In this document: in pieces, positions 1 through 7,362 of the stretch | Layout: every line of letters starts with the position of its first letter | Position numbering within the stretch: position 1 is the first letter of the stretch | Assembly: GCA_036397635.1 (NCBI GenBank) | Contig: DASWIP010000084.1 | Span: 1-18,720 of the forward strand | Length of the DNA: 18,720 bases | From: DASWIP01 sp036397635 | Lineage (GTDB): Bacteria > Actinomycetota > AC-67 | Direction: 5' to 3' | Program-made: the position numbers and the translations under genes | The notes under the pieces: model-generated | What the model saw: the letters and a program-made list of their open reading frames with translations, nothing else | Told to the model about the DNA's origin: nothing | Databases searched by the model: none

Positions 1-84
1 GTCGATCGCGGGGATCGCGGGCCCGGCCGCCGCCGGCAGAGCCGACGCAGCCAGGATCAGGGCGAGCAGCACGCGCGCGCGCAT
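1..84 (-). CDS. N-terminal fragment of an exported protein (signal peptide only)
   Basis: Reading the minus strand from the ATG at 84 gives 28 uninterrupted codons to the window edge, starting MRARVLLALILAASALPAAA. This is a textbook Sec signal peptide: two Arg, a Leu/Ile/Ala-rich core and a small-residue A-x-A region near residue 20. The mature part lies outside the window, so no function can be given. No strong Shine-Dalgarno sequence precedes the ATG. The gene would be divergent from the operon beginning near 439. The open frame is short, so it could be chance, but the signal-peptide composition and the edge position favour a real gene. Confidence 0.5.
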   Translation of the reverse strand, partial: MRARVLLALILAASALPAAAGPAIPAID

Positions 85-438
85 CGATCCGAGGTTCGCC
101 GCCCGTGTGAGGATCCCTGCAGGAGCAGCGCGAGCAGCCGCCCCACTGGGCAAAACTGCAGCTCATCGACCTCGAGAAGGTGCGAACGCTTACGGCCGGA
201 AAGCTGTCGGTCGCTCTCGACCCCGTCGAGCCATGGATCAGCAGGACCTCGACCACCGAGTTGTCCCCCGGACGCCCCCCGGGCCTGCCCCCTTGCCCGG
301 GCTCGTGGGCTGGGCCATCGTTCCGGAGGCATATCATTCCGACGAATGGGTCGGGAAGGGAGGATTCGGACGGACTCTCCTCCAATCCCTGAGGGGAGGC
401 TTTCGCGGTCACCGATGACCGCGCGGCCCGAACGAGCC
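85..438. other. Intergenic leader between divergent genes
   Basis: This 354-bp stretch separates the putative signal-peptide gene (minus strand) from the propeller/two-component operon (plus strand) and should hold the promoters of both. The open frames across it are Arg/Pro/Gly-rich, of the kind seen in non-coding high-GC DNA, and were rejected as genes. A weak plus-strand -10-like hexamer TATCAT lies at 332-337 without a recognisable -35 at the usual distance. A purine-rich GAGGGGAGG occurs at 391-399, upstream of an ATG at 415. The potential hairpins at 362-399 are listed separately. No tRNA or other RNA gene was recognised. Confidence 0.5.
362..399 (+). promoter_or_regulatory. Possible alternative hairpins around the Shine-Dalgarno of the main operon
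   Basis: GGATT (362-366) can pair with AATCC (384-388), extended by GG (368-369) with CC (382-383) around a single bulged C. Alternatively CCTCC (379-383) can pair with GGAGG (395-399), which would hide the purine-rich ribosome-binding stretch at 391-399. The two pairings share bases 382-383 and so exclude one another. The stems are short and the region GC-rich, so this could be chance. It is offered only as a possible translational control element. Confidence 0.2.
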
Positions 439-2559
439 ATGACGATTCTCGAGGTCCTCCCTCGGCGCTTGCGGGCGCCGCTGGCGGCGGTGCTCGTGAT
501 CATCCTGCTGCTGGTGTCGATCGGAGTGAGTCTACGGCGCGATCCGTTCGCCTTCCTGTTCCCGTTCGGTCGCGGGCCGGGCCTCGACTATTCGGCCGGC
601 CCCGGCGGGTTCGCGCCGTTGGACCCCAGCTATATCGCCGACATCTTAGGCGAGCAGCGCGCGGCGCCGACGTCGGGCGTTTCCTCCCCGGTTCGGCGCA
701 GCGATCCGGGATCGGGCAGTTTCGAGCCGCCGCGGCGACTGACGGATGTGCATCCGTTGACCAATGATGATCGGGGGGATGCGCGCGCGGTGCCGGGTGT
801 GCCGTTCACGGCGCGCACGAACACGTCGGCTGCCGGGCGCGAGCCGGGTGAGCCGGCCGATTGCGGTCGTTTGGGTGGCACGGTCTGGTATCGGTATGCG
901 CCGTCGCGTGATGTGGGGTTGATCGCGAACACGTTCGGCTCGTCGTATGCGACGGCGCTGGGGGTCTTCGAGCAGGATGCCGACGGCGGGTTGTCGAGTA
1001 TCGGCTGTGATTCGGATCTGGATGGGAACGCGATCTATCAGTTCTCGGCTGCTGAGGGGTCGACGTATCTGTTCCAGATCGCCGGCTCGACCGGCGGCGG
1101 GGATCTCGTGTTCAGCCTCGAGCCGCAGGGGACGACCGTTCTCGCATCGGCCGTCCGGGACGGTCAGCCGGCGACGGGGTACAGCCGGCAGCCTTCGATG
1201 TCGGCGGACGGCCGCTTCCTCGCTTTCACCTCCACGGCCTCTGACCTCGCCGCGGGTGCCGACCCAGCGCCCTGCACGGTCCACACGCGATCTTTGGGGG
1301 GCTTCTACACGAGCATCACCGCTCCCGAGGAACCGTGTCAGCAGGTGATCGTGCTGGACCGGCGGACCGGGGAGTTCGTGCTCGCCTCCGTGAACGACCA
1401 CGGTGAGCCGGGCAATGGCGGGACCACGACATGGCCCATGATCTCGGGGAACGGTCGCTACGTTGCGTTCACATCAACGGCGAGCAATCTCGTCCCTGAC
1501 GACTCGAACGATATCGCGGACGCCTTCGTCCACGACCTGGTGACGAGGCGTACGAAGCGCGTCAGCATGGCGTACACGGGTGAGGAGCTGCAGCTGGAGC
1601 TCGATCCCAACGGGTATGGGTTCCCCGTCTACGGCGGCTCTGTGTTCCATCCCGCGATCTCGCACGATGGCCGATTCGTCGCCTTCTCCTCGTCGAGTTC
1701 CATGCTCGTGGAGAACGACAGGAACCATCAGTACGACGTCTTCGTCCACGACCGGCGAACCGGCTTCACCGAGCGGGTCTCCGTCTCGTCGGCCGGACGC
1801 GAAGGAAACCAGGACAGCATCACGCCGTTCTTGTCACGCGACGGTCGATACGTCACCTTCACGTCAGCCGCCTCAACGTTGACCTGGGATGCCGCCCCTG
1901 GAGGGGTCTACCAGCTGTTCATCCACGATCGCGAGACCGGAGAGACGACGCTCGAGTCGATCTCGACTACCGGTGAACCCGGGGATGGTGACTCCGGTTG
2001 GTGGCCCGCATCTCCGATGACCCCGGACGGACGCTACGTCCTGTTCGGATCGGTGGCGTCGAACCTGGTGCCGGGCGATACGAACGGCATCATCGACGTC
2101 TTCGTGCGCGACCGGGTCGCTGGAACAACGACGCGCGTGAGCGTCTCTTCGTCCGGCGAGCAGGGCGAGCCGCCGGCTGTCGAAACAGGTGATCTGTACT
2201 TCGTGGCCAGGGATTCGCTGCTCGGCCCTCTCAGCGCCGACGCGACGGCATGGACGGGCGGCATCAGCAGCGACGGCCGTTACGTGGTGTTCGACTCGCA
2301 AGCGAACGGCCTGGTCCCGGAAGACACCAACAACCTCGTCGACGTCTTCGTTCACGATCTCCACACCGCGACGACGGTCCGTGTCTCGACCAACCTCGGC
2401 GGCGACGCGTTCCGGGGCGATTCCTCGTACGGTGTGATGTCGGCGGACGGCCGCATCATCGCCTTTACCTCGCTCGCGCAGCTGGGAGACGACCCCGCAC
2501 GCGACGTGCTGGCCGAGCCGCAGATCTACATCCACGAGCGCGTGGGAGCGTTCCGGTGA
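439..2559 (+). CDS. Membrane-anchored PPC-like/TolB-type seven-bladed propeller protein, paralogue 1
   Basis: This 706-aa protein has a short basic N-terminus, one transmembrane anchor (about residues 13-31) and then the juxtamembrane motif FLFPFGRGPGLDYS (38-52). A beta domain (about 105-229) has the NDD..DA / REPGEP / GTVWYRY / LFQIAG pattern typical of PPC-like (pre-peptidase C-terminal) domains. Seven TolB/PD40-type blades follow, with the S.DGR..AF.S signature near residues 254, 335, 407, 465, 527, 609 and 667. The bulk is probably extracytoplasmic. The Cys pairs C142/C190 and C279/C300 are conserved in both paralogues downstream. ATGs at 346 and 415 are in frame. I chose 439 because MTILEVLPRR aligns with the start of paralogue 3 (MTGVLERIPRR), but the purine-rich stretch at 391-399 could favour 415. 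The stop overlaps the next GTG. Propellers of this type usually bind ligands or proteins. The actual function is unknown. Confidence 0.85.
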   Translation: MTILEVLPRRLRAPLAAVLVIILLLVSIGVSLRRDPFAFLFPFGRGPGLDYSAGPGGFAPLDPSYIADILGEQRAAPTSGVSSPVRRSDPGSGSFEPPRRLTDVHPLTNDDRGDARAVPGVPFTARTNTSAAGREPGEPADCGRLGGTVWYRYAPSRDVGLIANTFGSSYATALGVFEQDADGGLSSIGCDSDLDGNAIYQFSAAEGSTYLFQIAGSTGGGDLVFSLEPQGTTVLASAVRDGQPATGYSRQPSMSADGRFLAFTSTASDLAAGADPAPCTVHTRSLGGFYTSITAPEEPCQQVIVLDRRTGEFVLASVNDHGEPGNGGTTTWPMISGNGRYVAFTSTASNLVPDDSNDIADAFVHDLVTRRTKRVSMAYTGEELQLELDPNGYGFPVYGGSVFHPAISHDGRFVAFSSSSSMLVENDRNHQYDVFVHDRRTGFTERVSVSSAGREGNQDSITPFLSRDGRYVTFTSAASTLTWDAAPGGVYQLFIHDRETGETTLESISTTGEPGDGDSGWWPASPMTPDGRYVLFGSVASNLVPGDTNGIIDVFVRDRVAGTTTRVSVSSSGEQGEPPAVETGDLYFVARDSLLGPLSADATAWTGGISSDGRYVVFDSQANGLVPEDTNNLVDVFVHDLHTATTVRVSTNLGGDAFRGDSSYGVMSADGRIIAFTSLAQLGDDPARDVLAEPQIYIHERVGAFR

Positions 2560-4793
2560 GTGCGTTGGCGTGGCTGCCGCAGCGCGCGCGCGCCCCCCTG
2601 GCTGCTGTTCTCGTGGTGGTGGTGTTGCTGGCGTCGATCGGGGTGGCGTTCCGGCGGGATCCGTTGGCGTTCCTGTTCCCGTTCGGCCGCGGCCCGGGGC
2701 TCGACTACTCGGGACCGGAGGCCGGCTTCGTACCGTTGGAGCCCGGATACGTCGCGGACGTGTTGGGAGAGCGTGTCGCTGATCCTGATGCAGCCGACGG
2801 GCCGGTGGCTCCAGCGCGCACGAGGTCCCGCCCCCGTTCCATCGTCGACCCACATCCGCTGACCAACGATCGGATGGCCGACGCGCGGCACGTGTCGAGC
2901 ATCCCGTATGCGGCGCGGACCGACGCGAGCGGTGCGACGCGGGAGCCGGGTGAGCCGTCGGAGTGCAGCAGTGAGGGCGGCACGGTGTGGTATCGCTACA
3001 CGGCCGGGGACGAGGGGGCGCTCATCGCGACCGTGTCGGTCGAGCAGCTCTTTGCGCCGCCGAGGACGGAGGGGGTCTTGGCCTCGGGTCACCTCGTGAC
3101 GCTCGGCGTTTTCGAGGGGGTTGGGCTGGCGCCCGTGGGCTGCACCGATAATCGGGGGAACCGCCGCGCCTCGCTCCAGTTCGAGACCGAGGCCGAGACG
3201 ACGTACCTGTTCCAGATCGCCGCGGATGGTCCCTTCCAGTTCGGACTGAACCCTCCACCGCGGATGCATCTGGTGTCGACGACTCCCGACGGGGAGCCGG
3301 GGGATTCATACTCGTTTGACGCCCGGATCTCCGGTGACGGTCGAATCGTCGCCTTCGCGTCCGCCGCCGACGATATCGTTCCCGGTGCGCACGATCCCAA
3401 CTGTTGGCAGCAGGATCCGCAGGACGCCGGCGTCGCCAGGACGGGCTTCGGTCTCGCGCAGAATTGCGACCAGGTCCTGGTGCGTGATCGCGCGACGGGC
3501 GAGACGGTGGCGGCGTCGGTCAGCTCGGCCGGCGAGCCGGGCAACGGCGCTTCGCGTGGTGTGGACATCTCGGGGGATGGCCGCTACGTGGTCTTCGAGT
3601 CGTGGGCCACCAACCTGGTGCCGGGCGATACGAACCGTGTGGCCGACATCTTCGTGCATGATCTGGTGACGAGGCGCACCGAGCGCGTCTCGGTCAACTC
3701 CCGCGGCGAGCAGACGCTGGGCGCCTCGTTCGAGGCGCACAGCTTCGAGGCCACGATCTCTGACGACGGCCGCAAGGTCGCGTTCGCGAGCGCGGCGCCG
3801 AACCTCGTGGACGGCGACGCCCCGGGAACCATGGACGTGTTCGTGCGCGATCGTGTGGCCGGGACGACGGAGCTGGTCTCGGGTCCGCTGGATCCCTCCG
3901 ACGTCACGACCTGGCCCGAGCGGCTCCGTGACGGGGTCCAGACGCCCGACGATTTCCCGCTCTACGACGAGTACATGCTGCCGTGTATCTCACCCGATGG
4001 GATCATGGTTGCTTTCAAGTCGCACGCGTCCGACCTGGTCCCCGGCGACACGAACGGGTACGCGGACTGGTTCGTCCGCGACCTGGATGCCGGAGTGACC
4101 GAGCGCATCTCGGTGGCGAGCGATGGGACGCAGGGGGACGGGCACGCTGGCATGCGAGACCACTCGAAGGGCGCAGTGAGGGGGAACTGCTTCTCCGCGG
4201 GCAACCGATACGTGGTCTTCGACTCCGAGGCCTCGAACCTCGTGCCGGGCGATACCAATGAGCGTGGCGACGGGTTCGTCCGTGATCGTTGGTTGGGGAC
4301 CACGACCCGGGTAACGATCGATCCGGTCGGGGAGGAGTTCGCTCGCGAATCGCACTTCACGACGATGTCGCGAGATGGCCGCTGGGTGGCGTTCCTGGGG
4401 TCGGATCGCGCGCGGCTGCTCGGTGAGGGTCTCGCTCCGCTCGAGGACGCGGTTCCCGGGGGGATCCGGTTCGGCCTGGGGGACGAGCCCAGGGTACGTC
4501 GCGGCGTGTTCATCAGGGACATGCTGACGGGATCGGTCGAATGGATCCCGCTGTTGGCCGGTCAACGGGCGAGCGGCGAAGGGAGCTGGCTCGACCTCTC
4601 CTCGGACGGTCGCCTGCTCGCCCTCAACACGAACTTCCCGACCTTCAACGAGGATCCTGACCACCCGAGCTGGTATGTCGGCTGCACGGAGAACCACGAC
4701 CTCGTGTACGAGCGCGTCGGCGAAGGCTGCTACGACGCGTCCAACAACCAGGTCTACGTCGTCGAGCGCTGGACGGAAGGGGCCGCGCCGTGA
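2556..4793 (+). CDS. Membrane-anchored PPC-like/TolB-type seven-bladed propeller protein, paralogue 2
   Basis: This 745-aa paralogue has the same architecture: anchor at about 13-31, FLFPFGRGPGLDYS at 39-52, a PPC-like beta domain at about 100-232 (TNDRMADA, REPGEP, GTVWYRYTAGDEGAL, LFQIA), then seven blades with signatures near residues 258, 338, 401, 478, 546, 604 and 681. The GTG start at 2556 overlaps the previous stop as GTGA, with GGGAG seven bases upstream. The open frame extends further 5', but that part is an out-of-frame shadow of paralogue 1. C283 and C304 repeat the blade-1 C-x20-C loop of the other copies. The C-terminal segment (GCTENHD..GEGCYD, ending in VVERW) is shared only with paralogue 3, so these two are the closer pair. 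It is translationally coupled on both sides. The ligand or partner is unknown. Confidence 0.87.
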   Translation: MSALAWLPQRARAPLAAVLVVVVLLASIGVAFRRDPLAFLFPFGRGPGLDYSGPEAGFVPLEPGYVADVLGERVADPDAADGPVAPARTRSRPRSIVDPHPLTNDRMADARHVSSIPYAARTDASGATREPGEPSECSSEGGTVWYRYTAGDEGALIATVSVEQLFAPPRTEGVLASGHLVTLGVFEGVGLAPVGCTDNRGNRRASLQFETEAETTYLFQIAADGPFQFGLNPPPRMHLVSTTPDGEPGDSYSFDARISGDGRIVAFASAADDIVPGAHDPNCWQQDPQDAGVARTGFGLAQNCDQVLVRDRATGETVAASVSSAGEPGNGASRGVDISGDGRYVVFESWATNLVPGDTNRVADIFVHDLVTRRTERVSVNSRGEQTLGASFEAHSFEATISDDGRKVAFASAAPNLVDGDAPGTMDVFVRDRVAGTTELVSGPLDPSDVTTWPERLRDGVQTPDDFPLYDEYMLPCISPDGIMVAFKSHASDLVPGDTNGYADWFVRDLDAGVTERISVASDGTQGDGHAGMRDHSKGAVRGNCFSAGNRYVVFDSEASNLVPGDTNERGDGFVRDRWLGTTTRVTIDPVGEEFARESHFTTMSRDGRWVAFLGSDRARLLGEGLAPLEDAVPGGIRFGLGDEPRVRRGVFIRDMLTGSVEWIPLLAGQRASGEGSWLDLSSDGRLLALNTNFPTFNEDPDHPSWYVGCTENHDLVYERVGEGCYDASNNQVYVVERWTEGAAP

Positions 4794-6994
4794 CCGGCGT
4801 GCTCGAGCGGATCCCGCGGCGCGTGCGCGCGGCGCTCGCCGTCGTCTCGGCGGTGGCGATCCTGCTCGCGGCGATCGGCGTGGGGTTGCGGCGAGATCCG
4901 CTGGCGTTCCTGTTCCCGTTCGGGCGCGGTCCTGGTCTGGACTATTCGGCTCGGCCACACGGTTACGTGCCCTTGGACCAGAACTACGTATCCGATGTGT
5001 TGGGAGAGCTAGCTGCCGATGGGGTGGCCGCCGAGCGCCTGGGGGGCGGTCTCTCAACACACTCGCGATCCGGTGGCCGATCGATCGTCGACCCGCATCC
5101 CCTGACGAACGACGACATCGCAGACGCAAGGCACGTGTCGAGCATCCCGTACACCGCGCGCACGGATGCGAGCGGCGCGACACGCGAACCAGGGGAGCCC
5201 ACCACGGTTTGCGGCGATCAAGGTGGCACGGTCTGGTACCAGTACACGGCCGGCGACGAAGGTGCGCTGGTGGCGACCCTTGCCACAGACTCCGCCTTCC
5301 CTGAAGGGGCGGTTTCACTGGGAGTCTTCAAAGGCGAGGATTTAGCGACGGTGGCGTGTGACACCGACCGAGGCGGTCGCGCGACGGTCCAGGTCAAGAC
5401 CGAGCCTGAGGTTTCCTATCTCTTCCAGATCGCGGGCGCGGGACGCTTTGCGTTCGGGCTCAGCCCGCCGCCGGACATGCATCTGATCTCGGCGAACCAG
5501 GAAGGCGAGCGTGGCAACGCTGGGTCTCTCAGCGGGCGCGTCTCAGGTGACGGACGCATCGTGGTGTTCGTGTCCCATGCCGGCGACATCGTTCCCGGGT
5601 CCCACAACCGCAACTGCTGGCAAGAGGACCCTCACCAGGCCGATGCCGCCAGGACGGGCTTCGGGTTGGTGGGGGAATGCCCCCAGATCCTCGCGCGCAA
5701 CCGGGCCACCGGCGAGGCCGTGGTGGTGTCGATGAGCTCGGACGGCGAGTTCGGCAACGGCGCTTCCCACAGCCCGGACATCTCGGCGGATGGCCGGTAC
5801 GTCGTGTTCAGATCGTGGGCGACGAACCTCGTGCCAGACGACACGAACCGTGTCGCGGACATCTTGTTGCACGACCTGGTGACACGGAAGACGGAGCGGA
5901 TCTCGGTGAACTCGCGCGGTGAGCAGACGCTGGGGGCATCGTTCGAGGCGCACAGCATCATGCCGACCATCTCCGACGATGGGAACCGTATCTCGTTCGC
6001 GAGCGCGGCGCCGAACCTCGTGGACGGTGATCTCCCAGGCACCCTCGATGTGTTCGTGCGTGACCGGGCGGCGGGCACGACCGAGCTCGTATCCGCACCG
6101 CTCTCCGCGAACGCACGTACGTCACGCGAGCGGTTCCGCGACTCCGTGCAGACGAGCGAGGACACGCCGCTGCTCGACGAATACATGCTGCCGTGCATCT
6201 CACCCGATGGGAGCCTCGTGGCCTTCAAGTCGCATGCGTCCGACCTGGTTCCCGGCGACACGAACGCGTACGCGGACTGGTTCGTGCGCGACCTGGAGGC
6301 TGGTGTGACCGAGCGGATCTCTGTGGCATCCGATGGGACCCAGGGCAACGGCCACGCGGGTGTTTGGGCTTACGCGAATGCTCTGGTGAGGGGGAATTGC
6401 TTCTCAGCCGATAATCGATACGTCGTGTTCGACTCCGAGGCGTCCAACCTCGTCGCGGGCGACAGGAACGAGCGAGGCGACGGCTTCGTGCACGATCGCC
6501 GCACCAGGACCACGACGCGGGTGACGGTCGATCCAGCCGGAGAGGAGTTCCACCGTGAATCGCTCTACACGACGATCTCTCGGGATGGGCGCTGGGTCGC
6601 CTTCCTCGGCGTGGATGCACCCCGTGTCCCCGGTCCTGAGGCCTCGGGTACCCGGGTTGGTCCGGTGGCGTTCGAGGGCGGCAGGCCGCGAGGGCCCCAC
6701 ATCTATGACATGCGGACGGGCGAGGTCGATTGGATACCGCTCGTGTCGGATCCAAGCGGCGACGGCAGAGTGCGAACCGGTGACGGCAGAGCGTTGGATC
6801 TCTCGTCCGACGGCCGGATATTGACGCTTGACTCTGCCTTCTTGGTTTACACGGAGGATCCCGACCACCCCAGCTACTACTTCGGCTGCCGGCAGGAGTA
6901 CGACGTCGTCTACGAGGCGTGGTTCGGCGAGGGCTGCATCGACTCTTCCGAGCTGCACGTCTACGCGATCGAGCGGTGGAAGGCGGACCGATGA
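4790..6994 (+). CDS. Membrane-anchored PPC-like/TolB-type seven-bladed propeller protein, paralogue 3
   Basis: This 734-aa third copy has its anchor at about 14-33, the juxtamembrane FLFPFGRGPGLDYS at 40-53, a PPC-like domain at about 103-226 (TNDDIADARHVSSIPY, REPGEP, GTVWYQYTAGDEGAL) and seven blades with signatures near 251, 331, 394, 470, 538, 596 and 671. The GTG at 4790 overlaps the stop of paralogue 2 (GTGA), with GGAAGGGG seven bases upstream. C276/C297 form the conserved blade-1 C-x20-C. Similarity to paralogue 2 is high along the whole length, including insert loops such as ARTGFGL and the blade-4 lead-in DEYMLPCISPDG. The stop overlaps the ATG of the response regulator (ATGA), so synthesis of this protein is coupled to the signalling genes. 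Confidence 0.88.
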   Translation: MTGVLERIPRRVRAALAVVSAVAILLAAIGVGLRRDPLAFLFPFGRGPGLDYSARPHGYVPLDQNYVSDVLGELAADGVAAERLGGGLSTHSRSGGRSIVDPHPLTNDDIADARHVSSIPYTARTDASGATREPGEPTTVCGDQGGTVWYQYTAGDEGALVATLATDSAFPEGAVSLGVFKGEDLATVACDTDRGGRATVQVKTEPEVSYLFQIAGAGRFAFGLSPPPDMHLISANQEGERGNAGSLSGRVSGDGRIVVFVSHAGDIVPGSHNRNCWQEDPHQADAARTGFGLVGECPQILARNRATGEAVVVSMSSDGEFGNGASHSPDISADGRYVVFRSWATNLVPDDTNRVADILLHDLVTRKTERISVNSRGEQTLGASFEAHSIMPTISDDGNRISFASAAPNLVDGDLPGTLDVFVRDRAAGTTELVSAPLSANARTSRERFRDSVQTSEDTPLLDEYMLPCISPDGSLVAFKSHASDLVPGDTNAYADWFVRDLEAGVTERISVASDGTQGNGHAGVWAYANALVRGNCFSADNRYVVFDSEASNLVAGDRNERGDGFVHDRRTRTTTRVTVDPAGEEFHRESLYTTISRDGRWVAFLGVDAPRVPGPEASGTRVGPVAFEGGRPRGPHIYDMRTGEVDWIPLVSDPSGDGRVRTGDGRALDLSSDGRILTLDSAFLVYTEDPDHPSYYFGCRQEYDVVYEAWFGEGCIDSSELHVYAIERWKADR

Positions 6995-7362
6995 AGATCC
7001 GCGTGCTGCTCGTCGATGACGACCAGGCCGTGCTGGTGACGCTCGCGCGCACCCTGTCGGTCAAGCGCGACATCGAGGTCGTGGGTGAGGCGCTCGACGG
7101 TGCGGACGCGGTCGAGCTGGCGACCAGCGTTCCTGCCGATGTGATCGTGATGGACGAACGCATGCCGACGATGTCAGGTCTGGAAGCGACCAGACGCATC
7201 AGGGAAGCGGGGATAGCCGCGCCGATCCTGATGTTCACCGCCGACGACGCGGTGGAGGACCGGATCATCGACCTCACCAACGTGCGCTTCCTGTCCAAGG
7301 GACGCGCCGGCTTCCGCGCGGTGCCGGACGCCGTGCGTGAACTCGCGGGAGGCGAGCGCTGA
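6991..7362 (+). CDS. Receiver-only (CheY-like) response regulator
   Basis: This 123-aa single receiver domain has the acidic pocket D9-D11 (VLLVDDD), phospho-acceptor D55 in VIVMDERMP, switch Thr T83 (MFTADD) and conserved K103 (LSKG). There is no output domain: the protein ends about twenty residues after K103. ATG 6991 overlaps the previous stop (ATGA) and is preceded by GGAAGG at a normal distance. An upstream in-frame start at 6919 lies inside the propeller gene and is rejected. Its stop overlaps the kinase start by one base, making the kinase its obvious phosphodonor. Family knowledge suggests it acts through protein contacts, as a phosphorelay intermediate or as a phosphate sink rather than by binding DNA. 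Which of these applies is not visible from sequence. Confidence 0.9.
   Translation: MKIRVLLVDDDQAVLVTLARTLSVKRDIEVVGEALDGADAVELATSVPADVIVMDERMPTMSGLEATRRIREAGIAAPILMFTADDAVEDRIIDLTNVRFLSKGRAGFRAVPDAVRELAGGER

Noticed and set aside
107..418. Plus-strand open frame of 103 codons in the leader
   Set aside because: Its Arg/Gly/Pro-rich composition, lack of a ribosome-binding site and absence of a recognisable motif make it a chance frame.
346..438. N-terminal extension of paralogue 1 from ATG 346
   Set aside because: The 31 extra residues are polar and have no counterpart in paralogues 2 and 3, whose starts align with the ATG at 439.
3990..5318. Minus-strand open frame of 442 codons opposite propeller genes 2 and 3
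   Set aside because: It is antisense to well-conserved repeat-bearing genes, is compositionally biased and shows no motif.
439..6994. Repeated DNA across the three propeller genes as a mobile or tandem DNA repeat
   Set aside because: The repetition follows codon frames and protein blades, with third-position divergence. It reflects gene duplication and internal blade repeats, not a DNA repeat element.
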